Of a stretch of DNA of 64,000 nt, positions 1 through 10,819 are shown one piece after another. The DNA lies in the NCBI RefSeq assembly GCF_900156285.1, contig NZ_FTNC01000007.1:90710-154709 (forward strand). The letters run 5' to 3'. The DNA is from Halanaerobium kushneri (lineage in GTDB: Bacteria > Bacillota > Halanaerobiia > Halanaerobiales > Halanaerobiaceae). The notes beneath the pieces are model-generated. The model ran no database searches and had not been told where the DNA came from. It saw only the letters and a program-made list of their open reading frames with translations. Positions within the stretch are counted from its first letter, which is position 1, and each line of letters opens with the position of its first letter. Both the position numbers and the translations under genes were made by a program.

Positions 1-1
1 T

Positions 2-1051
2 TTAAATCTGCTAAAAGTCCCTGTTCTTTTAGTGAGCCTGGGATTGAAAATTTTATTTGCTGGTCTGGAGCTGATGACTTCGATTCAGGGTAAAGCCCTG
101 ATCATTGCTCAGCCTAAAGTAATAATTGTTATTTTTTACTACTTGCTTTTGTTTAGTTTACCCTATGTTTATCAAAAAAGATATATTAATTTAAAAGCCA
201 GGCAGTATAGAATCTGGCGGTTAATAGTTCCAGTTCTATTAATCATAGTTATAATTTCTTTTTTTATAAATCCAACATCTGGTAATCTGGAAATAAATTA
301 TTTAGCTGTCGGACAGGGAGATGGGATATTAATTCAATTTCCAGATGGCAAAAATATGCTGCTTGATACAGGACCTCCAGGTAGTGAAGGTAGAAATATC
401 GAATACAGTATTATCTCATATCTTAATTACCTTGGCATTAGAAGTCTTGATTATCTGATGATCAGTCATTTTGATGCAGATCATGCAGGAGGACTTAGCC
501 ATCTGCTTCAGCGGAAAAATGTTAAATCAATTATGATTCCTCCCTATCTGCAAAAAACTGATTTACATTATCAGCTGGCAGCAGAAATAGATAAAGATTC
601 GAAAGTAAACTTTTTAACTGCAGGCATGAGTTTTAAAATTGCTGATTGTTACTTTAAAATATTGAACCCGGCGCCAGATAATATTAGCGAAGATCGGAAT
701 GAAAACTCAATTGTTTTTCTACTGAAATATAAAAAAAGAAATTTCTTGTTTACAGGTGACTTATCTAAAGATGGGGAAGCAAAAATAATTAAAAAATATA
801 ATCTACCTGAAATTGATATTCTCAAGGTAGGTCATCACGGCAGTAAAAGCTCAAGTGGGAAAATTATGCTTTCACAATTAAAACCTAAGCTGGCTATTAT
901 CTCTGTTGGCAGAAATAATTTTGGTCATCCTGCCAGAGAAGTTATCAATAGATTTAATAAGTTAAAAATAAAATATTTACGTACTGATCAGCAGGGAATG
1001 ATTAAAATAATTTCTGATGGTCAAAATATTAAGCTAAACACTTTTAAATAA
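2..1051 (+). CDS. comEC: ComEC/Rec2-type DNA uptake protein, 3' part only
   Basis: The frame is open from the first bases of the window, so the gene begins upstream and only about the last 350 residues are visible. The GTG at 32 is unlikely to be the real start. The visible part begins with two hydrophobic membrane segments (bases about 90-170 and 220-280) and ends in a metallo-beta-lactamase-fold domain with SHFDADHAGG as the metal-binding motif, an LDTGPPG turn and VGHHGSKSSS near the end. This membrane-plus-MBL order is that of ComEC, the inner-membrane channel for single-stranded DNA in natural competence, whose MBL domain is thought to be a nuclease. It lies directly before holA, as comEC does in many Firmicutes. 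A free-standing MBL hydrolase is less likely because of the preceding membrane helices. Confidence 0.88.
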   Translation, partial: LNLLKVPVLLVSLGLKILFAGLELMTSIQGKALIIAQPKVIIVIFYYLLLFSLPYVYQKRYINLKARQYRIWRLIVPVLLIIVIISFFINPTSGNLEINYLAVGQGDGILIQFPDGKNMLLDTGPPGSEGRNIEYSIISYLNYLGIRSLDYLMISHFDADHAGGLSHLLQRKNVKSIMIPPYLQKTDLHYQLAAEIDKDSKVNFLTAGMSFKIADCYFKILNPAPDNISEDRNENSIVFLLKYKKRNFLFTGDLSKDGEAKIIKKYNLPEIDILKVGHHGSKSSSGKIMLSQLKPKLAIISVGRNNFGHPAREVINRFNKLKIKYLRTDQQGMIKIISDGQNIKLNTFK

Positions 1052-1151
1052 AAATTCAGTTGAGTTATTTTTCTGACTGGAGAGGATCCCTAAAATATGT
1101 TAAACTATAATAGCAGATAAAGTTATTTATAATTATTGAGGTGTAATAAAA

Positions 1152-2159
1152 ATGGATGTAGAAGGATTTATTAAGAGTGAAAAAAAAGCAAAGAGTTTAT
1201 ATTATATTTATGCAGAAAACTCATATTTAAGGAATAAATTTAAAGAAAAATTTATTGCAAAATTTGTGCCGGAGTTAATAAGGGATTTTAATCTTTCTTA
1301 TGTTAATCCAGGAGAAGACTATTTAAAAAGACTTTCAAATGCTGTTAAGACTCCTCCGATGGGAGCAGAAAAAAGATTTGTTATTTCTCATTTTGGTGAT
1401 GATGAATCTTTAAACAAGAAAGAAAAGCAGAAACTTCTGGATATTTTTAATAATTTAGATAAGAGTGTAAGTCTGCTATTTCTAACAGCAAATAAGGTAG
1501 ATAAAAGAAAAAAGTTTTATCTTAATTTAAAGAAAATTGCTGTGTATCAGGAATTTGAAACTCCTCGTTATCGAGATCTGGATCAGTGGATTATTAAGCG
1601 TTTTCACAACCATAATAAAAAAATTGATAGACAGAGTATAAAAATGCTGGAAAATATGTTTAGTAATAAACTGGAAATTTTAAATAGTGAGATAGAAAAA
1701 ATTATAACTCGCTATCCAGATAAGCAGAAGCTCTCATATTATGATCTTAAGGCTATAATCAGCAGAGAAAAATTTTTAGAAGATGAAGAAATTTTTAGTT
1801 TTTTAGATTTGATTGGTGATAAAAAAACTGATCAGGCTCTTTTGACTTTAAAAGAAATGTTAAATAAAGGAGTATATCCTCTGTATTTACTGACAATGCT
1901 CAAGAATCAAATTGAACTTTTGATGCAGGTTAAATTTTACAGTCAGTATACTCATGATAACCGAGAAATAGCCAGGAAAATAAATAAGCACCCCTATCCA
2001 GTAAAAAAAGCAATGCAGAGATGTAAAAACTTTACTCAAAAAGAACTTGAAAAAATTCTAGAAGAAATTTTACAGGCTAATTATCATTTTTTAACCGGTT
2101 ACTACCCAGATCAGAATACCGCTTTAGAAATGATTATAATTAAATCAATTGCCTATTAA
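1152..2159 (+). CDS. holA: DNA polymerase III subunit delta
   Basis: Delta subunit of the clamp loader, which opens the beta sliding clamp during replication. The 335-residue length is normal. The N-terminal AAA+-like fold includes YAENSYLRNKFKEKF near residues 20-34 in place of a working P-loop, as expected because delta does not bind ATP. A helical domain and the C-terminal collar domain follow (about 215-335, with KEMLNKGVYPLYLLTMLK in the linker helix). The ATG at 1152 follows a short GAGGTG ribosome site. It is followed by a strong terminator and converges on rpsT; the comEC-holA-rpsT order is the usual Firmicutes arrangement. Sequence conservation in this family is low, but the pattern and context agree. 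Confidence 0.9.
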   Translation: MDVEGFIKSEKKAKSLYYIYAENSYLRNKFKEKFIAKFVPELIRDFNLSYVNPGEDYLKRLSNAVKTPPMGAEKRFVISHFGDDESLNKKEKQKLLDIFNNLDKSVSLLFLTANKVDKRKKFYLNLKKIAVYQEFETPRYRDLDQWIIKRFHNHNKKIDRQSIKMLENMFSNKLEILNSEIEKIITRYPDKQKLSYYDLKAIISREKFLEDEEIFSFLDLIGDKKTDQALLTLKEMLNKGVYPLYLLTMLKNQIELLMQVKFYSQYTHDNREIARKINKHPYPVKKAMQRCKNFTQKELEKILEEILQANYHFLTGYYPDQNTALEMIIIKSIAY

Positions 2160-2160
2160 A

Positions 2161-2200
2161 AAAATCCAGCCTCAGCTTCAGACGAAGGGGCTGGATTTTT
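2161..2200. terminator. Bidirectional intrinsic terminator between holA and rpsT
   Basis: An 11-bp perfect stem (AAAATCCAGCC at 2161-2171 with its complement at 2189-2199) has an A-run on the left and a T-run on the right. It can therefore end transcription of holA on the + strand and act as a backup terminator for rpsT on the minus strand. Confidence 0.85.
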
Positions 2201-2203
2201 ATA

Positions 2204-2238
2204 TTTAAAAACAAAAACTCACCCAGCTGGATGAGTTT
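2204..2238 (-). terminator. Terminator for rpsT
   Basis: Read on the minus strand, AAACTCA (2232-2238) pairs with TGAGTTT (2215-2221) around a short GC-containing loop, and is followed by TTGTTTTT. It lies just upstream (in + coordinates) of the rpsT stop and before the shared terminator, giving rpsT two terminators in series. Confidence 0.7.
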
Positions 2239-2243
2239 AATAA

Positions 2244-2267
2244 TTTAAAAGATAGCTATCTTTTAAA
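2244..2267. repeat. 24-bp perfect palindrome downstream of rpsT
   Basis: Both halves are exact complements (12-bp arms, centre AG|CT inside GATAGCTATC). It lies 17 bases beyond the rpsT stop. A related, less perfect copy lies at about 2673-2690 on the other side of rpsT. The function is unknown; it could be an RNA 3'-end stem of the rpsT transcript or a protein-binding site. Confidence 0.6.
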
Positions 2268-2283
2268 CAAATTCAATTTTAAA

Positions 2284-2544
2284 TTACATATTATTATACA
2301 TCTTTGTGAGGCGGGATTTTTTGCGGGCTGCATTGTTCTTATGAATAATATTTCTTGTTACAGCCTTATCGATGACCTTTTTAGTCTCTTTTAACTGTTC
2401 TGCAGCAGCTTCTTTGTCCCCTGCTTCAACTGCTTTTTCCATATCCTTAATCGCATTTTTTAATCTGTCCTTCCACTCGCGATTTTGAGCAGTTTTCTTT
2501 TCTGTGATTTTAACTCTTTTCTTAGCAGATTTAATAATAGGCAT
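2284..2544 (-). CDS. rpsT: 30S ribosomal protein S20
   Basis: S20 binds 16S rRNA at the bottom of the 30S subunit early in assembly. The 86-residue length is standard. The protein starts MPIIKSAKKRVKITEKK and is lysine/arginine-rich and all-helical, with the typical IIHKNNAARKKSRLTK region near the end. The start is supported by a strong ribosome site (GGGGGTGAAG read on the minus strand, 2550-2559). It is the only protein gene on the minus strand in this window and is divergent from lepA, its usual neighbour in Bacillus and Clostridia. Confidence 0.96.
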   Translation of the reverse strand: MPIIKSAKKRVKITEKKTAQNREWKDRLKNAIKDMEKAVEAGDKEAAAEQLKETKKVIDKAVTRNIIHKNNAARKKSRLTKMYNNM

Positions 2545-2606
2545 CTAACTTCACCCCCTCTTAAATGTAAGTATTTATACTCTCAGACTTAATTTGCAAC
2601 ATTTCA

Positions 2607-2635
2607 ATTTTAACATGTTGTTCTTTAAAATGCAA
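2607..2635 (-). promoter_or_regulatory. Probable sigma-A promoter of rpsT
   Basis: On the minus strand TTGCAT (2630-2635) and TAAAAT (2607-2612) are separated by exactly 17 bases. The start of transcription would be about 55 bases before the ATG. This is a match by eye to the sigma-A consensus. Confidence 0.55.
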
Positions 2636-2672
2636 GAGTTAAATTTAAAAAATCAGTCCCAGGTTAAAAGAG

Positions 2673-2690
2673 TTTAAAGATATCTATCTT
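2673..2690. repeat. Imperfect copy of the rpsT-flanking palindrome
   Basis: This stretch contains AAAGATATCTATCTT, which matches 14 of 15 central positions of the perfect palindrome at 2244-2267. AAGATA (2677-2682) and TATCTT (2685-2690) are exact complements around TC. It lies between the divergent rpsT and lepA promoters, about 40 bases upstream of the rpsT -35 box. Confidence 0.4.
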
Positions 2691-2714
2691 AATTAAGGCA
2701 GCCTAAAAAGAGAA

Positions 2715-2743
2715 TTGATTAATAGAGCCAAGTATAATATAAT
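2715..2743 (+). promoter_or_regulatory. Probable sigma-A promoter of lepA-hemW
   Basis: TTGATT (2715-2720) and TATAAT (2738-2743) are spaced by 17 bases and lie 60 bases before the lepA start. They form the divergent partner of the rpsT promoter. Confidence 0.55.
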
Positions 2744-2803
2744 AAAATTGCTGTAAATATATTTTGGTTAGAGCAAAATGATTCAAAAAAGGAGGAAGTT
2801 TTT

Positions 2804-4591
2804 TTGCAGACTGAAAAAATAAGAAATTTTTGCATAATTGCTCATATTGATCACGGGAAATCAACTCTTGCTGATCGTATGTTAGAATATACAGGAACTA
2901 TTACAGACCGTAAAATGCAGGAACAGGTTTTAGATAAAATGGATTTAGAAAGAGAAAGAGGGATAACAATTAAGGCTCAAGCAGTAACTATTGAGCATCA
3001 GGGGTTTGAGTTAAATTTAATTGATACTCCTGGCCATGTTGATTTTGCCTATGAGGTTTCTCGATCTCTGGCTGCCTGTGAGGGAGCTCTTTTAGTAATT
3101 GACGCTGCTCAGGGTGTGGAGGCACAGACTATGGCCAATATTTATCTGGCCTTAGAGCATGATTTAGAAATTATTCCGGTTATTAATAAAATTGATTTAC
3201 CGTCCGCCAATCCTCAGCGAGTTAAAGAGCAGCTTTTAGACATAGGAATAGATCCGGATGAGGCGATTTTAGCCAGTGCTAAAGAGGGAACCAATATTGA
3301 TCAGATTCTAGAAGCCATTATTGAGCGTGTTCCAGCACCTCACAACGGGGAAAACAAAGCTTTAAGAGCTCTGGTTTTCGATACTCTTTATGATTCCTAC
3401 CAGGGAGTAATCGCTTATGTAAGAGTAATGGAGGGTTCGGTTAAAAAAGGGGATAAAATTTTATTAATGTCCAATCAAAAAAGTTATGAGGTTGATGAGG
3501 TTGGATTTTTTAGCCCGGCTATGCAGAAAAAAGACGAATTGAGTTCAGGTGAGGTCGGTTATATTATTTCAGGGATTAAAGATGTTCGAAACTGCAGGGT
3601 CGGAGATACAATTACTTTAAAAAATAATCCAGCTAAAAAAGCTCTTCCTGGTTATCAGAAAGTACAGCCGATGGTATTCAGCGGACTTTATCCGACTGAC
3701 AATGCTGACTATGAAGTATTAAAAGAAGCTTTAGAAAAATTACAGTTAAATGATGCATCCTTTACTTTTGAGCCCGAAACCTCTGAGGCGCTTGGTTTTG
3801 GCTTTCGCTGTGGCTTTTTAGGGCTGCTGCATATGGAGGTTATACAGGAAAGACTGGAAAGAGAATATGATCTGGATCTTGTAATTACCGCTCCCAGTGT
3901 TGAATATCAGATTATCAAAAAGAATGGTGAGCAACTTAGAATAGAAAATCCGGCAGCTTTTCCCGAACAAAGCGAAATTGATAAAATTAAGGAACCTTTT
4001 GTAACTGCAGAGATTCATCTGCCGGAAGAATATGTTGGTCAGGCAATGGAGCTCTGTCAGGATAATCGGGGTGATTTTAAAGACATGCAGTATATAGATC
4101 AAGATCGAGTTACCTTAAAATATGAAATGCCTTTAAGTGAAATTATTACTGATTTTTTTAATCAGTTAAAATCAAAGACCAGGGGTTATGCAACCTTAGA
4201 TTATGAGTTAGAAGGGTATAAAGAATCAAAGCTGGTCAAACTTGATATTCTGGTAAATAAAGAGGTCGTTGATGCTCTTTCTACAATTGTACATGACGAA
4301 AATTCATATCAACAGGGGAATGCTCTGGTAAGGAGATTAAAGGAAGTAATACCAAGACATATGTTTAAAGTTCCAATTCAGGCTGCTGTTGGTGGGAAAA
4401 TTATTGCCAGAGTTAATATTCCTGCTATGCGTAAAAATGTTCTGCAGAAATGTTACGGTGGAGATGTCAGCCGTAAAAGAAAATTACTAGAAAAGCAGAA
4501 GGAAGGAAAAAAGAGAATGAAACAGGTTGGAAGTGTAGAAATTCCTCAGGAAGCATTTATGACAGTTTTAGAGAGGGATGAAAATGCCTGA
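2804..4591 (+). CDS. lepA: Elongation factor 4 (LepA)
   Basis: Ribosome-associated translational GTPase that acts on stalled or mis-translocated ribosomes and in 30S biogenesis. It has 595 residues, the family length. The G domain shows AHIDHGKS (13-20), DTPGH, NKID and SAKEG; the EF-G-like domains and the LepA-specific C-terminal domain follow, with the conserved [20 protein letters not shown] region. It starts with TTG, chosen because GGAGGAAG lies the right distance upstream and translation from there gives the family N-terminus. The last 8 bases overlap hemW if hemW starts at 4584, so the two are probably translationally coupled. Confidence 0.97.
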   Translation: MQTEKIRNFCIIAHIDHGKSTLADRMLEYTGTITDRKMQEQVLDKMDLERERGITIKAQAVTIEHQGFELNLIDTPGHVDFAYEVSRSLAACEGALLVIDAAQGVEAQTMANIYLALEHDLEIIPVINKIDLPSANPQRVKEQLLDIGIDPDEAILASAKEGTNIDQILEAIIERVPAPHNGENKALRALVFDTLYDSYQGVIAYVRVMEGSVKKGDKILLMSNQKSYEVDEVGFFSPAMQKKDELSSGEVGYIISGIKDVRNCRVGDTITLKNNPAKKALPGYQKVQPMVFSGLYPTDNADYEVLKEALEKLQLNDASFTFEPETSEALGFGFRCGFLGLLHMEVIQERLEREYDLDLVITAPSVEYQIIKKNGEQLRIENPAAFPEQSEIDKIKEPFVTAEIHLPEEYVGQAMELCQDNRGDFKDMQYIDQDRVTLKYEMPLSEIITDFFNQLKSKTRGYATLDYELEGYKESKLVKLDILVNKEVVDALSTIVHDENSYQQGNALVRRLKEVIPRHMFKVPIQAAVGGKIIARVNIPAMRKNVLQKCYGGDVSRKRKLLEKQKEGKKRMKQVGSVEIPQEAFMTVLERDENA

Positions 4592-5810
4592 TTTAAGTTT
4601 TAAGCAAGCAAATGCTTTATATATTCATTTTCCGTTCTGCAGCAGTAAATGTCCTTACTGTGACTTTTATTCAGTTAAATATTCGAAAAAAAGGGTGGAC
4701 CTTTACTGGTTCGCCCTTTTTATGGAATTGGAAGAATTATCTCAAAAAGTAGATAATAATTTACTGCAGACAATTTATTTTGGTGGTGGGACTCCTTCTC
4801 TGGTGCCTCCATTTTATATTAAAGAAATGATCAAATTGATAAGAAAGAGATTTAGGGTCACTCCAACTGCAGAAATTACTGCAGAAGTAAACCCTGCTTC
4901 TATTAATGAAGAAAAAATAGTTGCTTTGAAAAGAGCCGGAATTAACAGATTAAGTGTAGGAATTCAGAGTTTTAATGATCATCATTTAAGCTTTTTGGGA
5001 CGAGAAAGCAGTGGTGAAAAGAATAAAAAGATATTAAATTTAGTTAACAATTATTTCAATAATTATAGTGCTGATCTGATTTTTGCTTTGCCCAATCAGA
5101 CTTTAAATGAGTTAAAAAAAGATTTGGAAACTTTGTTAAGTTTTAAACCTCCTCACATCTCTTTATATAACCTGGAAATACACGAAAACACACCATTTTA
5201 TAAGCGTTATAATAGAGGTGAACTCAAATTACCGGCAGAAGAACTGGATGCAGAGATGTATGAGTTTGCTTTAGAACAACTAACTGCTGCTGATTATCAA
5301 CACTATGAAATCTCAAATTTTGCTCAGAGAGCTTATAGAGCTCGTCATAATTATATTTACTGGTTATTTGAGCCTTATTTAGCACTAGGACCAGGGGCGG
5401 CTGCTTTTGATGGCAGTTGTAGATCAGAAAATATAGCTGATTTAAATCATTATCTTAAATATTATAATCCGGAAAAATTAAGTTTTAAAGAAATAATTGA
5501 AAATAATCAGCTTTTAGATTCGGTAAAAAAATTTAATCCTAATCCAGAAATTAAAATTAGAAATTTGAACTGCCTCAGTAAGAAAGAACAAATGGCTGAA
5601 TATTCATTTCTGGCATTAAGAACCTCAGCAGGCATATTTTATCATCAATTTTATCGTAAATTTGATCTAGAGTTTAAATTAGTATATAAAGATGAGATTA
5701 AAGAATTAAAGTCAAGTAAATTAATTAAAGAGGGAAATGAACGTATTTATTTAACAGAGAAGGGAAAAGAATTGGCAAATGAAGTTTTTTTGAAATTTTT
5801 GCTGGACTAA
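4584..5810 (+). CDS. hemW: Radical SAM heme chaperone HemW
   Basis: A HemN-like radical SAM protein that binds heme and is thought to insert it into target proteins. The iron-sulfur motif is [10 protein letters not shown] (cysteines 19, 23 and 26 from the ATG at 4584). It lacks the fourth cysteine of the true coproporphyrinogen oxidase HemN (CxxxCxxCxC), which argues for HemW. YFGGGTPS and IQSFNDHHL follow in the TIM-barrel core, then a HemN_C domain. An in-frame ATG at 4578 also exists, but the AGAGAGGG ribosome site fits 4584. At 408 residues it is slightly longer than usual. lepA-hemW-hrcA is the conserved order. Confidence 0.9.
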   Translation: MPDLSFKQANALYIHFPFCSSKCPYCDFYSVKYSKKRVDLYWFALFMELEELSQKVDNNLLQTIYFGGGTPSLVPPFYIKEMIKLIRKRFRVTPTAEITAEVNPASINEEKIVALKRAGINRLSVGIQSFNDHHLSFLGRESSGEKNKKILNLVNNYFNNYSADLIFALPNQTLNELKKDLETLLSFKPPHISLYNLEIHENTPFYKRYNRGELKLPAEELDAEMYEFALEQLTAADYQHYEISNFAQRAYRARHNYIYWLFEPYLALGPGAAAFDGSCRSENIADLNHYLKYYNPEKLSFKEIIENNQLLDSVKKFNPNPEIKIRNLNCLSKKEQMAEYSFLALRTSAGIFYHQFYRKFDLEFKLVYKDEIKELKSSKLIKEGNERIYLTEKGKELANEVFLKFLLD

Positions 5811-5823
5811 ATTGAATTATAAT

Positions 5824-5852
5824 TTGACAAAAAAAAATCAATATGTTATTTT
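5824..5852 (+). promoter_or_regulatory. Probable sigma-A promoter of the hrcA heat-shock operon
   Basis: TTGACA (5824-5829) is followed 17 bases later by TATTTT (5847-5852). Transcription would begin around 5859, immediately before the CIRCE operator, so HrcA bound there would block initiation or escape. Confidence 0.55.
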
Positions 5853-5863
5853 ATTATTAGCTG

Positions 5864-5890
5864 TTAGCACTCTCCTTAATTGAGTGCTAA
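5864..5890. promoter_or_regulatory. CIRCE operator (HrcA binding site)
   Basis: TTAGCACTC (5864-5872), a 9-base spacer and GAGTGCTAA (5882-5890) form the exact consensus CIRCE inverted repeat. It lies between the promoter and hrcA and should place hrcA-grpE-dnaK-dnaJ under HrcA repression. Confidence 0.97.
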
Positions 5891-5905
5891 AAAAAGAGGT
5901 GAGAA

Positions 5906-6955
5906 ATGATGGTTGAAGAATTAGATCCAAGGAAAAAACGAATACTGCAGGCCATCATTCAGGAACACATAATTTCTGCATCTCCGATTGGCTCAAGGAC
6001 ACTTGCAAAAAAATATAATCTGGATGTAAGTCCTGCAACTATCAGAAATGAAATGGCTGATCTAGAAGATTTAGGTTATTTAGAACAGCCTCATACTTCT
6101 GCTGGTCGAGTGCCTTCTGATAAGGGTTATCGTTATTATGTTGATCAGATTGTCAGCAGAGAAAAGAATGAGGCCCCTGGTGTAATCGAAAATATAGAAA
6201 ATTTGTATCAGGATCTTCAGGATGTACAGGATATAATTTCTGGTATGGCAAAAATGCTTTCAAATATGACTCATTATACTGCTATGGTTAGTGAGCCTAA
6301 GAGTCAGGTGAGCCGTTTAAAAAAAGTTGAAATTATGCAGCTGGCAGATAATTCGCTGCTTTTAGTTCTGGTAACTGATGCTGGAATGGTTAATAATAAA
6401 ATTATCAATCTGGATCAGAGTTTATCCACGGGTAAAATTTCCTATCTTAATAAATTTTTAAGTGAAAAGCTGGAAAATAAATTACTTGCTAATCTGGATA
6501 CTAGATATTTAAAAGAAGTAGAAAAAGAACTAATGGCCAGGCTGGACCTGTCTGTTGGCCTGTTTAAACAGTTTTATAATGAGTTTGAAGGTGCATTTGA
6601 ACCAGGTGGAGTTAAAGTTTATCTGGGGGGTACCTCCTATATTTTAGAACAGCCTGAATTTAATGATTTAGAAAAGGTAAAAAAAATGCTCAGACTGCTT
6701 GATCAAGAGGAAATGCTTAACAAAATCATTAACAGTATTTCTGGTTCTGATCTCGAAATTAAGATTGGCCAGGAAAATGAGGTTGAAGATATCAAAAACT
6801 GCTCACTGGTTGTAGCAACTTATTATATTTCAAATCGAGCAGTTGGAAAAATTGGAGTTATTGGTCCCACCCGAATGGAATATCCGCGTGTTATTTCATC
6901 GGTTGATGTTATATCAGATATTTTGGGTAAATTAATTTCTAAAGCTAGTGGGTGA
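5906..6955 (+). CDS. hrcA: Heat-inducible transcription repressor HrcA
   Basis: Repressor that binds CIRCE and is kept active by chaperonin GroEL; it controls class I heat-shock genes. It has 349 residues. The N-terminal winged helix carries SPIGSRTLAKKY and VSPATIRNEMADLEDLGYL, then the conserved TSAGRVPSDKGYRYYVD, followed by the GAF-like effector domain and a C-terminal IGVIGPTRMEYPRVIS segment. ATG codons at 5906 and 5909 are both possible after AGAGGTGAG. Its own operator is the CIRCE element just upstream, so it should be autoregulated. Confidence 0.97.
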   Translation: MMVEELDPRKKRILQAIIQEHIISASPIGSRTLAKKYNLDVSPATIRNEMADLEDLGYLEQPHTSAGRVPSDKGYRYYVDQIVSREKNEAPGVIENIENLYQDLQDVQDIISGMAKMLSNMTHYTAMVSEPKSQVSRLKKVEIMQLADNSLLLVLVTDAGMVNNKIINLDQSLSTGKISYLNKFLSEKLENKLLANLDTRYLKEVEKELMARLDLSVGLFKQFYNEFEGAFEPGGVKVYLGGTSYILEQPEFNDLEKVKKMLRLLDQEEMLNKIINSISGSDLEIKIGQENEVEDIKNCSLVVATYYISNRAVGKIGVIGPTRMEYPRVISSVDVISDILGKLISKASG

Positions 6956-6960
6956 TAATT

Positions 6961-7575
6961 ATGAACAGAGAAAAAGAAAATAATGAATTAAAAGAAGAAA
7001 ACAAAGAACAGGATACTGAAGAAACTGTTCAGGCAGAAGAAAATGAAAAAAGCAAAACTGAAGAATTTGAAGAACTTGACGGGATCCAAATAGAACTTTC
7101 CCGGGAAGAATTAATTGAAGAAGTAAAAGAGAAGAATAAAAAAATTGAAGAAATGGATGCTGAAATAGATGATTTACTGAGCAGATTACAGCGCTTGCAG
7201 GCTGATTTTGTGAACTATCGCAAGAGAAGTCAGCGCGAAAAAGCTGAGATGTCTGCGCGTGGTAAAATCAAACTATGTGCAAGTTTGCTGCCTGTTATTG
7301 ATAATTTTGAGCGGGCTTTAAAATCAGAAGAGAGTGAAAGTGATTTTTATAAAGGGGTCGAGATGATCTATAATCAGCTTTTAAAAACTTTTGCTGATCA
7401 GGGTATTGAAGAAATTTTAGCTAAAGGTGAAGAATTTAATCCTGAGTACCATGAAGCAATTATGAGAGTTGAAAGTGAAGAGTTTGAAGAAGGGACAGTT
7501 GTTGAGGTAGTTCAAAAAGGGTTCACCCTTGATGATAGAGTTATTAGACCGGCGATGGTTAAAGTAGCCGGATAA
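6961..7575 (+). CDS. grpE: Nucleotide exchange factor GrpE
   Basis: GrpE releases ADP from DnaK and is a thermosensor of the Hsp70 cycle. An acidic, disordered N-terminus (about residues 1-45) leads into a long coiled coil (about 50-105, with LLSRLQRLQADFVNYRKR) and the beta domain ending in FTLDDRVIRPAMVKVAG, the family signature. The ATG at 6961 is preferred over a GTG at 6952 because GGGTGA lies 6 bases before it. The start is just after the hrcA stop, consistent with operon transcription and coupling. Confidence 0.96.
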   Translation: MNREKENNELKEENKEQDTEETVQAEENEKSKTEEFEELDGIQIELSREELIEEVKEKNKKIEEMDAEIDDLLSRLQRLQADFVNYRKRSQREKAEMSARGKIKLCASLLPVIDNFERALKSEESESDFYKGVEMIYNQLLKTFADQGIEEILAKGEEFNPEYHEAIMRVESEEFEEGTVVEVVQKGFTLDDRVIRPAMVKVAG

Positions 7576-7616
7576 AATAAAGTTTTAACTTTTTAATAAA
7601 TTTTGTTTTAATTTAA

Positions 7617-9545
<1,929 letters not shown>

Positions 9546-9603
9546 ATCAGATAGTTTAAAAACCCACAATAATTATTATTAGTGAGTAAGGGGAAAGACG
9601 TTT

Positions 9604-9654
9604 CAGTTTAGGGAGAGTAGGCCTCTCCCTATAACTGTTTTCTCTTTCTTTTTT
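9604..9654 (+). terminator. Strong hairpin with T-rich tail between dnaK and dnaJ
   Basis: TAGGGAGAG (9609-9617) pairs perfectly with CTCTCCCTA (9623-9631), and the stem is extended by CAGTT/AACTG (9604-9608 with 9633-9637). A T-rich tract follows (9637-9654). It is placed like a partial terminator or mRNA-stabilising stem that would lower dnaJ relative to dnaK. Because dnaJ follows within 20 bases, termination must be incomplete unless dnaJ has its own promoter. Confidence 0.6.
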
Positions 9655-9671
9655 AGAGAGGTGATTCTAAA

Positions 9672-10796
9672 ATGGCAAAAAAAGATTATTACGAGCTGCT
9701 CGGTGTTGACCGGGATGCCGATCAAAAAGAAATTAAGCGAGCTTATCGTAAGCTGGCCAAAAAATATCATCCTGATATGAATCAGGATAAAGATACCTCA
9801 GATAAGTTTAAGGAAATTTCTGAGGCCTATGAAATCTTAAGTGATCCGGATAAAAGAGCACGTTATGATCAATACGGACATTCGGGAATTAATGATCAGG
9901 ACTTTAATTTTGACGACTTTGCTCAGGGTGGTTTTGGTGGACTTGATGATCTATTTAACATGTTTGGTTTTGGCGGTGGTATGGGAGGTCGCAGACGTAA
10001 TGGCCCTCGCCGCGGAGCTGATTTACAGTACAGACTTGAAATCAAGTTTGAAGAAGCTGCTTTTGGTGGCAAAAAGGAAATTAGAATCCCCCGGGAGGAA
10101 GAGTGTGATCACTGTAATGGCAGTGGTGCTGAACCGGGAACAGATGTAAAAACCTGTCCGGAATGTAATGGACAGGGGCAGGTGCGCAGCAGTCAACAAA
10201 CTCCTTTTGGTCAGTTTACTCAGAGTAGAGTCTGTCCCAAATGTGGTGGAGATGGTAAAATAGTTGAAGAAGCCTGTCATAAATGTAATGGTTCAGGTAA
10301 GGTGCGTAAACAGCGCAAATTAACTGTTAATATTCCAGCTGGTGTTGATACAGGAACCAGACTTAGAATGTCTGGAGAAGGACAGGCAGGAGAAAAAGGT
10401 GGGCCTGCAGGTGATTTATATATTGTAATCGATGTTCAGGACCACAAAATCTTTGATCGTAAAGGAGATGACCTTTACTGTGAGGTTCCAATAAGTTTTG
10501 TTCAGGCTTCCCTTGGTGATAAAATTAAAGTACCTACTTTAGAGGGGAAGGTTCAGTTTGATATTCCTGAGGGAACACAGCCGGGCACAACTTTTAGACT
10601 CAAAAACAAAGGTATTCAGCATCTTAATGGTTATGGTCGTGGTGATCAGTATATTAAGGTTAAAGTTATGATTCCAAAAGACTTAGATGCTAAACAGAAG
10701 GAATTGCTGGCGGAATTTGCAGAAATTAGTGGTGAAGAAATAAATCCGGAGCATAAAAGTTTCTTAAAAAAAATAAAAGATGCAATTAATATTTAA
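9672..10796 (+). CDS. dnaJ: Chaperone protein DnaJ (Hsp40)
   Basis: Co-chaperone that delivers substrates to DnaK and stimulates its ATPase. It is a full type I Hsp40: J domain (1-70) with His33-Pro34-Asp35, a Gly/Phe-rich linker (about 75-115), and a zinc domain (about 140-215) with four CxxCxGxG repeats ([32 protein letters not shown]), then the C-terminal substrate domains. At 374 residues it is standard length. The ATG is preceded by AGAGAGGTG. prmA (L11 methyltransferase), which often follows dnaJ in Firmicutes, is absent here; rsmE comes next. Confidence 0.98.
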   Translation: MAKKDYYELLGVDRDADQKEIKRAYRKLAKKYHPDMNQDKDTSDKFKEISEAYEILSDPDKRARYDQYGHSGINDQDFNFDDFAQGGFGGLDDLFNMFGFGGGMGGRRRNGPRRGADLQYRLEIKFEEAAFGGKKEIRIPREEECDHCNGSGAEPGTDVKTCPECNGQGQVRSSQQTPFGQFTQSRVCPKCGGDGKIVEEACHKCNGSGKVRKQRKLTVNIPAGVDTGTRLRMSGEGQAGEKGGPAGDLYIVIDVQDHKIFDRKGDDLYCEVPISFVQASLGDKIKVPTLEGKVQFDIPEGTQPGTTFRLKNKGIQHLNGYGRGDQYIKVKVMIPKDLDAKQKELLAEFAEISGEEINPEHKSFLKKIKDAINI

Positions 10797-10819
10797 ATTC
10801 CAATAATGGAGTGAAAAAA

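Noticed and set aside
1083..1111. Promoter before holA based on TATAAT at 1106
   Set aside because: No acceptable -35 box at 16-18 bases and holA can be read from comEC.
3818..4102. 94-codon open frame on the minus strand inside lepA
   Set aside because: It lies wholly within a highly conserved gene, has no ribosome site and no family features; a chance frame.
9841..10149. 102-codon + strand open frame inside dnaJ
   Set aside because: It is an out-of-frame reading of the J-domain and Gly-rich region; the dnaJ frame explains the sequence.
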